From: Ichthyosporea sp. XGB-2017a
Lineage: Eukaryota > Opisthokonta > Ichthyosporea
Direction of reading: 5' to 3'
Length of the DNA: 20,671 nt
Assembly (NCBI GenBank): GCA_002811675.1
Contig: PDIM01010372.1
Coordinates: 1-20,671, forward strand
A model generated the notes under the pieces. It saw only the letters and a program-made list of their open reading frames with translations. It was not told where the DNA came from and searched no databases. How positions within the stretch are numbered: position 1 is the stretch's first letter; every line of letters begins with the position of its first letter. A program made the translations under genes and the position numbers. Below are positions 6,577 through 15,500 of the stretch, one piece after another.

Positions 6577-8446
6577 TCAGTGGTAGCTGTCATGGACTTC
6601 ATCATCACAGTCATAGTCCTCATAGCCATCCATCTGGCCAAGGGGTTCATCGGAAACCTGACAGGAGGTCTTGAAAAGAAGCTCCTTCAGGTCAAGGGTC
6701 CTGTGTCTGTACAAAGTAGAGATGGGCATGTACAAGATGTTCTTGGTCACGTCCTGGAAGGACGGAAAGGGCAGTACTTGTTTCCCCCCAAAGGACATGT
6801 CCTTCACTTCAGTCTCGAATTCCTTAAACTTTGCTGTGGCCCCTTCGCAGTCGATTTTGTTTACCGCCACAATGACTGGTTTTTCAAGAAGTGCACTGTC
6901 ATAGGAAGACAACTCTTTCAACAAGAGTGCCATTGTTTCTACAGAGAAGAAAATTCATATTTACAGTAACAGATTATTGTTAGTTTAAAAAGAGCACTAA
7001 TATACCCATACAAGCACACACTCTTATGGTTGTTGTGAACACTTACCCGATGCGTTACGCTTTGGGTCATTTACTGAAAGTTGGAATCCCTCCAAGTCAA
7101 CCATCAGCACCAGGATTGAGGTTCTGTCAATGTGCTTCAGGAAACGATTTCCTCTTCCCCTGTTCGCGTGAGCTCCCTCAACCAGACCGGGGATATCCGC
7201 CATCAAGATTCTTCTGCTTTTGATGTCGTAAGGCTTTTGCCAATCCAAATCATAACTCAGCTGTGGTAGTTCAGTCGTATCATAATTGATTACCCCAATT
7301 TGAGGGCGAAGTGTTGTGACTAAAACATGAGCAGAAAAAGGCATGGGTAAAACAATAAAAACAACTGTTAGAAGCAACGCAAACACACACATTACTCTGC
7401 ATCCCGTTCTAGACATGTTCATACTCACAGGGATAATTGGCAATCTCTGGACTGGCTCTGGACAGAGCTTTCAGCAAAGAGGATTTGCCCGCATTGGGGA
7501 AACCAACAAGGCCCACATCTGCAATACTTTTAAGCTCAAACTGAATGACTTTCTTCTCGCCGGGCTGTGGGCGCAGACGCTTCTCCAGCACATCTCGGTC
7601 AAGTTCGCTGACTGTCTTTCGCATTCCGTAAAACTCCGTATCTGTCTTCTTTCGGATCTTTTCTTGGATAGTCTCTCCTTGGGGCTCGGTCTTTCTTCGG
7701 ATTTTATGGTTACGAGGAGTCGCCACGGTCTTCAAAGATGCTTTGATTTGTTCCATGTTGAGATTTTTTACCATAAAAAATGGATTTGTCATTACACTTT
7801 CGAGATGTGCGAAAGGGCGTTCCGGTTCATTCGAACCTTCGCCTTCTCCATACGCGGAAACATCCTCCATTTCTTCTTCTCCCCCAAGCTGTTCTTCGGG
7901 GTTTTCTTCCTCTTTCCCCCTGATGGCAGCTCTCAACTTCTCTGCCTTAGCAGCGACACTATCCATTCGCAGTTGATCGTGTACATACTCCAAAGAACCC
8001 CCTCTCCCACCCTGGGCAATAACAAGTGACTGCCCTTCTACCATCAAATCCCCCAGAAGATTGCCATCCTGGTCCAGCACAGAAGTCCCCACTGGAACAG
8101 GGACAACCACATTTCTTGCTGATGCAGCGCGAGTGACCATTTCTGATGCATTCGCGCCACTCTCCGCCCGATATGCCTTCTCCAGTAAACCGAGGCTGGT
8201 AACCTTTGGGTCGCACTTGGCGATAATACTTCCTCCGTTACCCCCAGGAGATCCCGACTTTTGGTGGCCTTGACCTCCCGCCCCGGCCTTAACGGTCACC
8301 CGTCTGTGATCCACAAAGCGCTTTCCCGATCCAGTACGCTTACCATAAGCCCCAGCCCCCTTTTCCACATGATAGAGGCGCCCTGGTGATCCCCAACAAA
8401 CCTTCTCAATCACAGACCATGCTTTATGCTGCCTGGACAAAAACAT
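6577..8446 (-). CDS. GTPBP10: Obg-family GTPase, GTPBP10-like, three exons
   Basis: The coding sequence is complement(join(6577..6938,7047..7319,7429..8446)), 550 residues. The start is the first ATG, since TGA sits in frame just upstream at 8471-8473. The glycine-rich Obg fold spans about 48-150 ([40 protein letters not shown]). The GTPase domain follows with G1 GFPNAGKS (315-322), switch FTTL (340-343), G3 DIPG (381-384) and G4 NKID (457-460). The blocks [35 protein letters not shown] and EGFQLS follow human GTPBP10, which assists mitochondrial large-ribosomal-subunit assembly. The N-terminus ([10 protein letters not shown]...) is basic and suits mitochondrial import. About 145 extra charged residues (152-300) separate the Obg fold from the G domain, where human GTPBP10 has roughly 20. 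The acidic C-terminus ends in [19 protein letters not shown]2/GTPBP5 is the main alternative. Confidence 0.88.
6939..7046 (-). other. Intron 2 of the GTPBP10-like gene
   Basis: This 108-base intron has donor TCGG|GTAAGT and acceptor TCTGTAG|AAACAATGG. It splits a Glu codon after its first base and restores [11 protein letters not shown], which lines up with FETIILLTKEL of human GTPBP10. Confidence 0.9.
7320..7428 (-). other. Intron 1 of the GTPBP10-like gene
   Basis: This 109-base intron has donor CCCT|GTGAGT and acceptor TTTTAG|TCACAAC. It splits the Phe codon after its first base and restores [14 protein letters not shown], the switch I region of Obg GTPases. Confidence 0.92.
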
Positions 8447-8794
8447 AGCGCCGTATCCTCGAATACCCACTCACCCAGCTATACTCCAAAAACAAAAAAA
8501 AACAAATCTAATCCAGCACACACACCCAACAGCTAATCAGCCGCCAGCCCACCCCGAGAACAAGTCCACTGACTCTAACTTAACTAAATCAACACAACTA
8601 TATAAATCCAGTAACGCCAGTCAGCATGGGTCACTGTAACCCCTTCCCCTTCTCTCAATTGACGGGGCAGTCTTGATGGCTTATTCATTCCGATATTTTA
8701 TTTATTATCTAATTTGGGGAGGCCAGGGTTCGCCTGTACTCCTCTCTCAAGCAACAATGAACCATGATACCAGAGGAGTGTGGCTTCGTATTCT
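8447..8794. other. Intergenic region: GTPBP10 promoter and SLY1 3' flank
   Basis: No gene is seen in these 348 bases. A TATATAAA-like sequence at 8599-8606, whose TATATA core reads the same on both strands, lies about 155 bases before the GTPBP10 start and could serve it. On the minus strand two overlapping AATAAA hexamers (8706-8697) lie about 90 bases after the stop of the SLY1 exon, so the 3' end of that gene looks intact. Confidence 0.5.
8697..8706 (-). terminator. Tandem poly(A) signals after the SLY1 exon
   Basis: The plus-strand TTTATTTATT reads AATAAATAAA on the minus strand and contains two overlapping poly(A) hexamers, about 90 bases after the stop codon at 8795. Confidence 0.55.
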
Positions 8795-9163
8795 CTATCC
8801 AATCTTGCCCAGCTCGTGCAACTGGCGAATGAATTGCTTGGGATTGAGGAGCTCGGTTGTGCCATATGTGATGGATTTAGGCACGGTCTGTCTCTTTATG
8901 TAATCTACCAGGTTTTGGTATTCTACATAGCTTCCACCCCCTACCACAAACACGATACAATCCTGGAAGGTTGTTTTGTTCTTCGGAACAGCACCTCCTT
9001 CCGCCCGCAGTGTCTTTGGATCGTAATATCGGTAATCCTCTGTTTCAGATGTGTTTTTCATATCCATGAGGGCGTCTACAATCCTCGTTACAGGGAGATT
9101 CTTCTTCCCAGGAAGAAGATTCTTCACTCCTTGCTTAAATATCTCAGAGCCTTGCTCAAACAT
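8795..9163 (-). CDS. SCFD1: SLY1 / SCFD1 (Sec1/Munc18 family), C-terminal exon only
   Basis: The 122 residues match the extreme C-terminus of SLY1/SCFD1, the Sec1/Munc18 protein that binds syntaxin-5-type SNAREs in ER-Golgi fusion. Human-like blocks are present in order: GVKNLL, NLPVTRIVDALMDMKN, ETDDYRYFDP-like EDYRYYDP, IVFVVGGGSYVEYQNLVDYI, YGTTELLNPKQFIRQLHELGKI. The full protein is about 640 residues, so roughly 500 are missing. The sequence begins right after CACCAG, preceded on the coding strand by a T-rich tract, which makes a good splice acceptor; the Met at 9163 is therefore probably internal. No upstream SLY1 exon was found between 9164 and the window end on the minus strand, where CNOT10 and other genes occupy the space. 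The reading frame is clean and ends in a proper stop with poly(A) signals. It is either a real last exon cut off by an assembly misjoin or a truncated copy. Confidence 0.85.
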   Translation of the reverse strand: MFEQGSEIFKQGVKNLLPGKKNLPVTRIVDALMDMKNTSETEDYRYYDPKTLRAEGGAVPKNKTTFQDCIVFVVGGGSYVEYQNLVDYIKRQTVPKSITYGTTELLNPKQFIRQLHELGKIG

Positions 9164-9182
9164 CTGGTGTTGAAAAAAACAG

Positions 9183-9199
9183 AAAAAAAAAAAAAAAAA

Positions 9200-9258
<59 letters not shown>
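9183..9258. repeat. Long poly(A) tract (A20-TT-A54)
   Basis: Twenty A, two T, then 54 A on the plus strand. On the SLY1 coding strand it is poly(T) directly before the exon's acceptor. It is by far the longest homopolymer in the window and sits exactly where the SLY1 gene is interrupted. Confidence 0.95.
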
Positions 9259-9259
<1 letters not shown>

Positions 9260-9293
9260 CCCCAAATTTACATCAAAAAAAAAATAAATAGCC

Positions 9294-9307
9294 GTTGCCA
9301 TGGAAAC
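9294..9307. promoter_or_regulatory. RFX X-box-like motif upstream of CNOT10
   Basis: GTTGCCATGGAAAC is a near-palindromic match to the RFX X-box consensus (two half sites around AT). It lies 216 bases before the CNOT10 start codon. RFX factors are known from fungi, animals and unicellular holozoans, where they control ciliary or cell-cycle genes. Binding here is inferred from the motif only. Confidence 0.55.
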
Positions 9308-9340
9308 AGCAAAAAAGGGTGCGCTCCGTGATTTTTTTTT

Positions 9341-9352
9341 TTTGGCGCGAAA
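9341..9352. promoter_or_regulatory. E2F/DP-like site upstream of CNOT10
   Basis: TTTGGCGCGAAA is a textbook E2F/DP recognition sequence. It lies 171 bases before the CNOT10 start codon and 34 bases after the X-box-like motif, between flanking T and A runs. Function is inferred. Confidence 0.55.
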
Positions 9353-9522
9353 AAAAACACTTTTTTGTCTCACTCTGCGTCTCCTTCAATGGAAATTTTC
9401 CTTTTGTTTTGAAAGGAAAAGGATTTGGAGATTGAACATTTGTGGTTTTTGTTTTTTTTTTAATTCATGGGGATGTTTTGAAGAGAGTATCTAGGTCTTT
9501 ATGCCTTGATAGACTGTGCACT

Positions 9523-12219
9523 ATGAATCGACTCATAAGTCCCCGGCGACCCTCATCCTCTCTTGGAATGCGCGCCGGGCTGAGTGAGGAGAGGGAGGAG
9601 GCCGAGCTTTATACGCAGTGCAAGGAGGCGTTCATGGCGCGGGGAGGGAAGGATTACCGAAAATGTGTGAAGTTGGGGGAGAAGTACATGGAGAAGATTA
9701 GAGCGTTCAGTAGCGTGGAAGAGGAGAGCGGGGAGAAGGGGAAAGAGAACCAACAGTGTAAAAAAAAGTGCTGGAGAGAATGCAGATTGATTAGCAGCGT
9801 GCATAATATCGCGTTGGCCCGGTTTCATGCGGGCAATCAGGTGGGTGTAGAGGAGCTGGAGGCTAGGCTAACCGAAAGTCTTGGGAAGCCTGGGAAGAGT
9901 ATGATGTCCTCCTCTTCGAGGAAGGACATAGGGAAGGAAGAAAGGAGATCAACATTGATGGCAAACTTTTACTCGTTGTTGAAGGAAGAGTATCCAGCAA
10001 CTGAAGACACCGCGTATCATAATGTGGTGTTGTATAGTGTGGCAGTGTTGAACATTGCCACACTCTTTCTTGCGCAGGGGGAAGTGGGAACAGGGTTCTC
10101 GCTGCTGGATACTCTATTTGAGGAAATAGTCAGGCTTAAAAAGCCTGTGCCAATCATTAAAGAGGCGCTTGAGACCCCACAGAGAAAAGGAGGGAAGAGT
10201 GCCAGGTATACCCCACAGAAGAATAGGTATGGGGCGGATTGCTGTGTTTTGACAAAGACAGTTATTCAAGGGATTGCCACTCTTTTGATTGAACTTCATT
10301 TGGCCTTTGGGAATGGGGAAGCAGCATTTTCAGTGTTGCAGAAAGCTGTCAATGTTTTATGCAACCACAACAGCTTGTCCTCCTCTGAGGATGAGTTAAA
10401 AAGGGCACCTGATACTGAGAATTCGATCACAAGCGCTCTTTCGTTTTCTTTGGATGATTATTTGTCGACCATTGAGAAGCACACACTGAACGGAGATGAG
10501 TCTAAAAGAGAGCTCACATGGAAAGAGACTATGTACATTTTTGGCTTACGATGTTTTTTACGTACCAGAAATTCTGGCAACAAAGAATTGTACATGGATG
10601 AACTTTATTCGGTGCCTAGTTTCGTGAAAGAGAGCTCAATGGCCCGTACGTTTCAAATGAATCATTTGCTTTTGAGAGCCCATTTCGGATATCTAAGTGG
10701 GGATTTTAAAGATGCCTTAAAGGCTCTAATTATGAGCATGAACTTTTGCCCTGAATTGGAGATTGCTTTGGCTGGAAAAGTGTATGGAAAATCTCCTTTT
10801 ACCATGACTGAAGTATTCCATTCCCATTTAATGACCATCTTGAGTTATACCTCATTTTGTAAACTTTTCCCTCAGACAAAGCAATTTAAATCTAAAACGG
10901 AAGTAAGAGCCGCGATAACATTTGCCAAATTTAATAGCAATGTAGCCCAAATTTACTCTGAGATGGGACGGGCATCGCTATCTCTATTTCACTTCAAACA
11001 AGCGTACAAGCTATTCAATGTGTTGTTAGACATTCGTGTGTGTGGAGAAGGAAGGAACACTCTTCTTACATCAGCCAACATTGACGTTACTGTTGCGATT
11101 GGTTTTCAGTTTTTGGCAGTATACGGAATGGGTTTGCAATATTTGCGGATGGAAAAGCCACTAGAGGCCTTTGAATGCTTTAGTCGTAGTTCTTCTTTTT
11201 TTGCAAGCTCCCCAATTATTTGGCTTAGAATGGCTGAAAGTTGTGTAGGTGTACATAGGCATGAAAGTGCCGTAAAGGAAAAGGGAAAAATGAAGGTGTT
11301 GAATTCATTTGCCAGTGGGTTTAAGGGTGATTGCACAGGAAATGGTAATATGCCCATAGATGAATGGAGTACGGAAGAATGTTTAAGCTTTGAGAGAACC
11401 CCATGTGATGTAAATGTGGTTGACAGCGAATGGGGGCAGAATATTGCACAAGATGGTCGGCAGGTATTTTTTGGAAACGCCTTGCTGAATGCTCGCAAGT
11501 ATTTGGTAAATGCTATATCGCTTTTAGAGGGACAGGCGTTTGCATCAGAGACACCGAGAAAAAAGGTGACTCACTCTGTTCGTACAGAAGCAAAACTTAG
11601 ATACCTAAAAAGTGGTGAGTATTTTAGAATTTTGGACTCAATAGACGACCCCTTGGTTCAGCGGGGAGTGACTACCTCCTGCCATCTCTTGATGTGCTAT
11701 ATATCTTTGTGCATGGGGGATGCTTCACAGTGTCTTTTGTATTGTGAAAAGGTAAGGGCATTGAACTTTGGTCAAAGCAATTTAACACAACAGCAAGCAT
11801 ATCTGGTAAAAATGTATGTGGCCGAAAGTCTCTTGATACAAAATCGGGAGAGAAGTGCTATGGTCGAGCTAAAGAACTGCTTGAAGATGCCACTTCCAGG
11901 GGGAAATGGAGAATTTGACCCCTCGTATAAGTCCCCGTTTTGCTCAGAAAAACTAGAAGTACAATCTGTACTATGGAATACAACAGAGGGATATCGTGCA
12001 TGTGCCTTTTCAAACATGGCAAGCTTGCATAGCATGCAAAAGAAACCTCTGCAAGCCACCGAATATCTCAAAGACGCAGCGGACAGGTTCCGTGCATCCT
12101 TTAAAACTCTCCAGCAGGAAGGCAGGGTATACCCCTCAGAAGTGTACACGCCTCCTTATCAATACAGCCTCCTCCAAAGGGACATAGAAGGTTCTCTACA
12201 CAGAAAGCAGGAGAGGTAA
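9523..12219 (+). CDS. CNOT10: CCR4-NOT complex subunit 10 (CNOT10)
   Basis: This single-exon gene encodes 898 residues from the first ATG in frame (9523); the frame is open upstream but lacks an ATG. It is a helical TPR-type protein matching CNOT10. Conserved blocks include LLLRAHFGYLSGDFKDALK (about 380), SLSLFHFKQAYKLFN (about 485), GMGLQYLRMEKPLEAFECF (about 535) followed by PIIWLRMAESCVG, and a later FGNALLNARKYLVNAISLL, which line up with human [48 protein letters not shown] and CLRNALLLL. In animals CNOT10 binds CNOT11 and docks on the N-terminus of CNOT1 as a module of the cytoplasmic mRNA deadenylase complex. It is absent from budding yeast. Human CNOT10 is 744 residues; the extra length lies in Ser/Lys-rich N-terminal inserts and loops. 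The promoter holds RFX-like and E2F-like motifs, and a poly(A) signal follows at 12308. Confidence 0.86.
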   Translation: MNRLISPRRPSSSLGMRAGLSEEREEAELYTQCKEAFMARGGKDYRKCVKLGEKYMEKIRAFSSVEEESGEKGKENQQCKKKCWRECRLISSVHNIALARFHAGNQVGVEELEARLTESLGKPGKSMMSSSSRKDIGKEERRSTLMANFYSLLKEEYPATEDTAYHNVVLYSVAVLNIATLFLAQGEVGTGFSLLDTLFEEIVRLKKPVPIIKEALETPQRKGGKSARYTPQKNRYGADCCVLTKTVIQGIATLLIELHLAFGNGEAAFSVLQKAVNVLCNHNSLSSSEDELKRAPDTENSITSALSFSLDDYLSTIEKHTLNGDESKRELTWKETMYIFGLRCFLRTRNSGNKELYMDELYSVPSFVKESSMARTFQMNHLLLRAHFGYLSGDFKDALKALIMSMNFCPELEIALAGKVYGKSPFTMTEVFHSHLMTILSYTSFCKLFPQTKQFKSKTEVRAAITFAKFNSNVAQIYSEMGRASLSLFHFKQAYKLFNVLLDIRVCGEGRNTLLTSANIDVTVAIGFQFLAVYGMGLQYLRMEKPLEAFECFSRSSSFFASSPIIWLRMAESCVGVHRHESAVKEKGKMKVLNSFASGFKGDCTGNGNMPIDEWSTEECLSFERTPCDVNVVDSEWGQNIAQDGRQVFFGNALLNARKYLVNAISLLEGQAFASETPRKKVTHSVRTEAKLRYLKSGEYFRILDSIDDPLVQRGVTTSCHLLMCYISLCMGDASQCLLYCEKVRALNFGQSNLTQQQAYLVKMYVAESLLIQNRERSAMVELKNCLKMPLPGGNGEFDPSYKSPFCSEKLEVQSVLWNTTEGYRACAFSNMASLHSMQKKPLQATEYLKDAADRFRASFKTLQQEGRVYPSEVYTPPYQYSLLQRDIEGSLHRKQER

Positions 12220-12513
12220 ACAGAGCGGCTGGTACTGCTCTACAGGCTCAAGAAAGGTCCTCACGTGCGAATATTGTTTTGGAAAAATGCTTTGAGAATA
12301 AAGGTAAAATAAAAGCCTGCTCAGTCTCTGTGCCGCAACTGAAAACAAAACAAAAAAAAAGCAATGAAGTTTGCACAAAAAAACACAGCTGTATTTTTTT
12401 ATTTTCTTTTTTTGTGGTTTCTTAAAATGCTTTTTTGTTTGTGTTGTTTTGTGTTAATTTGATTTTGGTTGTATTGTTCAGGATCTGAGACCGAATTGTA
12501 ATTATCTTTCCCT
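12220..12513. other. Intergenic region: CNOT10 3' end and fusion-gene promoter
   Basis: AATAAA at 12308-12313 lies 89 bases after the CNOT10 stop. The rest (12350-12513) is strongly T-rich on the plus strand and leads to the start codon at 12514. No TATA box or recognised motif was seen. Confidence 0.55.
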
Positions 12514-15500
12514 ATGGTGACGCAAAGGGGTGCTGGGGAAAAGGAAGGGAAGGGGGGATCATATGAATATGAGCCTGAGGCGGTGAGGAGTGGGTATTTC
12601 CATGTGCGGGCTGGTGGGGGGGGAGTAAGAAGGAGCGAGGAGGAGGAGAGGGGAAGGGAAAGTGAAGAGGGTGTAGATACTCTTGAGGAGGAGGAGGAGG
12701 AGGGCGTACCTTTGTATTACGAGGTGCACGGGAGGGGCTCACAGAAGGTGCTTCTTGTGATGGGGCTGGGATGTACGGCCAATAGTTGGCACCTTCAGAC
12801 ACACTATCTCAGCCGCCCCGAGAGGAACTGCCAGGTGTGTGTGTTTGATAATAGGGGCTGTGGGAGGAGTGGATTTCCCGCATTGAGATTGGGTAGACGA
12901 CCCAGTGGGAGCGAGAAGGGCGAGGGGGAATCCACCTTTGGGGGCCTGCGAACAACAACAGCTGTGATGGCAGAGGACGCTGTCGCCCTAATAGATTTTC
13001 TGGGCTGGGAACGGATTCATCTGGTAGGGATCAGTATGGGTGGAATGATAAGTTTGGAGTTCGCTGCCCGATATCCAGAACGAATCTGGTCACTAACGTT
13101 GATCAATACTCACTGTGGAGGAATGCTGAGAGGGAATCTCAGTTCATATGCTCCGTTGAGTGGAATGTGGAATCTCGCCCAGCTGATGGTAGCCCCGTCA
13201 ATGCAAGGGAAAATGGGAGCTATGCGAAGATTATTATACGGACAAGGGGTTTCAGAAGAGCAGTTTCACCGGGAGTTTCTGCGCTACCACGAATATGGGA
13301 CTCAGACCACCCCGCAACCATCTGTGCGTGGATTTCTTTCCCATCTGTTGGCCGTATGCACTCACCACGTGTCTTCGAGTCGACTTGCAGTGCTGCGGGA
13401 GGCGAGAATCCCTACCCTGGTGTGTGTGTCTTCACAGGATGTGCTGGTGCGGCCTAAAAACTCTTTTGATCTCGGGCGGCGATTGGATGCACGCTTGAAG
13501 GTATTTTACGGATGTGGACACGCACTTGTCGCCGAACAGAAGGACGAATTAAATTCATTGTTGCATGACCATGTCTCGAATAGTCACTACTCAGTCAGGC
13601 CAATATCAGTGGTGCAGAAGAGCGAACAGTTGAGTGCACACGAGCATTTTATTCTGCTGGCGGAAACTGGACCCACGGAGTTGCGGGGAGCAACTGGTTA
13701 TGCCATAGCGCAGGCTAAAAAGCAAGCCGAAAAACACGAAAGGGGGGCTAGATTGGAAGTAAATGGCAATGACAAGTCGACAGAAATGAACCTTTCATTG
13801 TCAAACACGTGTTTGAAGTTTGGAAATGCACTGAATCATTCGTTTCTGTTTATGTTTGATGGTCATTTGGATTTTTGTGAGACTTTGTGTTCGTACGATA
13901 CATGGTGCAAACTTTTCCCTAGATTACGACAGCGTTTATGTGGGAAAGCATTTGGCGCAATGTTTGAGCAGTGGCAATCTGTCGATACGGAAGAAGAGCC
14001 TTTTAATGTGACAGGCAATATTCACCGTGTTCATATTGGTTCATGTACTGAAGACCTGGAAGATATCGTATCAAAGATTCTCTCTTCGCCTTTGGATCGC
14101 ACCAAGCCCTTGTGGGATGCGTACTTTATTGAATATGGTACATGCGAGGAAAAAGATGAACCTGAAGGGCGACCATGTTCCGTTCACTCCTCGCGATACG
14201 TGGGAGAAAGTCGAAGTGCAGGATGTGCTCTCATTACACGAGTACATGCGTGTGTAGCGGATCATGAATCATCTGCCAGAATGGTTCAGCTACTGGGTGA
14301 AACAACGAAAGTATCTGGTCGGAGACAACGTATGGGTAAAGAAAACGTGCGTGCCAAAGAGGAGAAACGAGAGAGAAGCCAACCATCGTCAAATGAATCA
14401 AAGAAGGAAGCCTTACCAAGTGGGGTTACTTCGCTCTTGAACTGGTGTGGCGCCTTATTCGTGGAAGGGGTTTCCGCAGTTTTGCTTTTTCTGAAAATAG
14501 TTAATGTTATCTTTTGGGGAAGATCTGTATTCAGTCGAAGCGATGAATGGAAGGGCACTGGAGATGCTTGCCGCTATGCTAAACATGCGCGATTTATGAA
14601 TGTACCTTTGACTGTGAAGGATGCACAAACTCTTTGTAAGCGATATTCATGCTCCATGACAAGTCTTGTTATTGCAGCGTTTGGGGGTGCTTGTCGTCGT
14701 ATATCTCAAGTATATTTGTCATCATCAAAGCAATCTGTTTTCTGTTTTCTGCCCATGACATCTGTTCAAAAGCGGTTTGAGGAACAAAAAGGAAATTTAG
14801 TGGGCAATGAAGCAGGCTGTTATTTGGACATTTACCAACACAAGAAAAATGGCTTAGATGAAGTGAAGGGAAAAGTGGGATGCTCCACAAAAGGAAAGGG
14901 TGGCAAGACTTCCCGGTTGGGAAAGTCAGCTGAAGGGACGGAGAGTTACGAAGCTTATGACTTTGACCACACAGAAATGTTGGATGGGGTACCAATGGGG
15001 AACCGATCAGTGGGTTTGTGGTACCTTATTCCTACTTCATCGCTTCAACACGAAACCATCGGAGATCGGCTAGTGGATATTTCTGAGCGCCTGCGAGCGA
15101 TTGTAGTGTCAGGTGAGCCATTTGTATACCGAGCGGTAACATGGGTGCTAGGATCCCTTCCGGAATACTTTTTTTCAACTGCTGTGAGGTGGTTCATTTC
15201 ATATGTCAGCTCAGGGTTTTCAGCTGTTATTTTATTTTCTCCTGGGCCTCCGTCCGAATTGCGTATAGCAGGTTTGCCGGTAAAGTCCTACTTTGCTTTC
15301 ACTCACCCACCGCCAACAACACTTGAAAATGAACAATTTCCAGGAAAGCATTATAAAAACCAGCACAACCAGAGCTTACTTAGACCAACACCAGAAGGAG
15401 AAAGCCAAGAAATGCGCTCGACTGATGTAAAGGAAGTGGGGATGACTGATATTCCAACTTTGAATAGTCACAGCCGTCGCTTCCAGATGTATCAGCAGGG

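Larger units (their letters stand above)
9164..9522. other. Region between SLY1 exon and CNOT10: homopolymer and promoter
   Basis: The left part is dominated by A runs (9183-9202 and 9205-9258). The right part (about 9280-9522) is the likely CNOT10 promoter and leader, with RFX-like and E2F-like motifs and a 4-codon upstream ORF (ATG at 9467, stop ending 9481). No SLY1 exon sequence is visible on the minus strand. Confidence 0.6.

Noticed and set aside
7343-8029. 228-codon plus-strand frame opposite GTPBP10
   Set aside because: It is a Phe/Leu/Ser-rich shadow of the GTPase exon and also crosses its intron.
8727-8745. GGTTCG-like sequence resembling a tRNA B box
   Set aside because: It lacks the full GGTTCGANTCC pattern, and no cloverleaf or A box is found around it.
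9183-9258. Poly(A) tail of a retroposed copy
   Set aside because: The A run lies at the 5' side of the SLY1 exon (poly-T on its strand), not at its 3' end, and no retroelement sequence or target-site duplication is visible. Poly-pyrimidine intron sequence or an assembly junction fits better.
8780-9331. 183-codon plus-strand frame with a poly-lysine run
   Set aside because: It is the antisense of the SLY1 exon extended through the poly(A) tract.
13167-13498. Alternative plus-strand frames inside the hydrolase domain
   Set aside because: They overlap the hydrolase catalytic core in other frames and carry no recognisable motifs.
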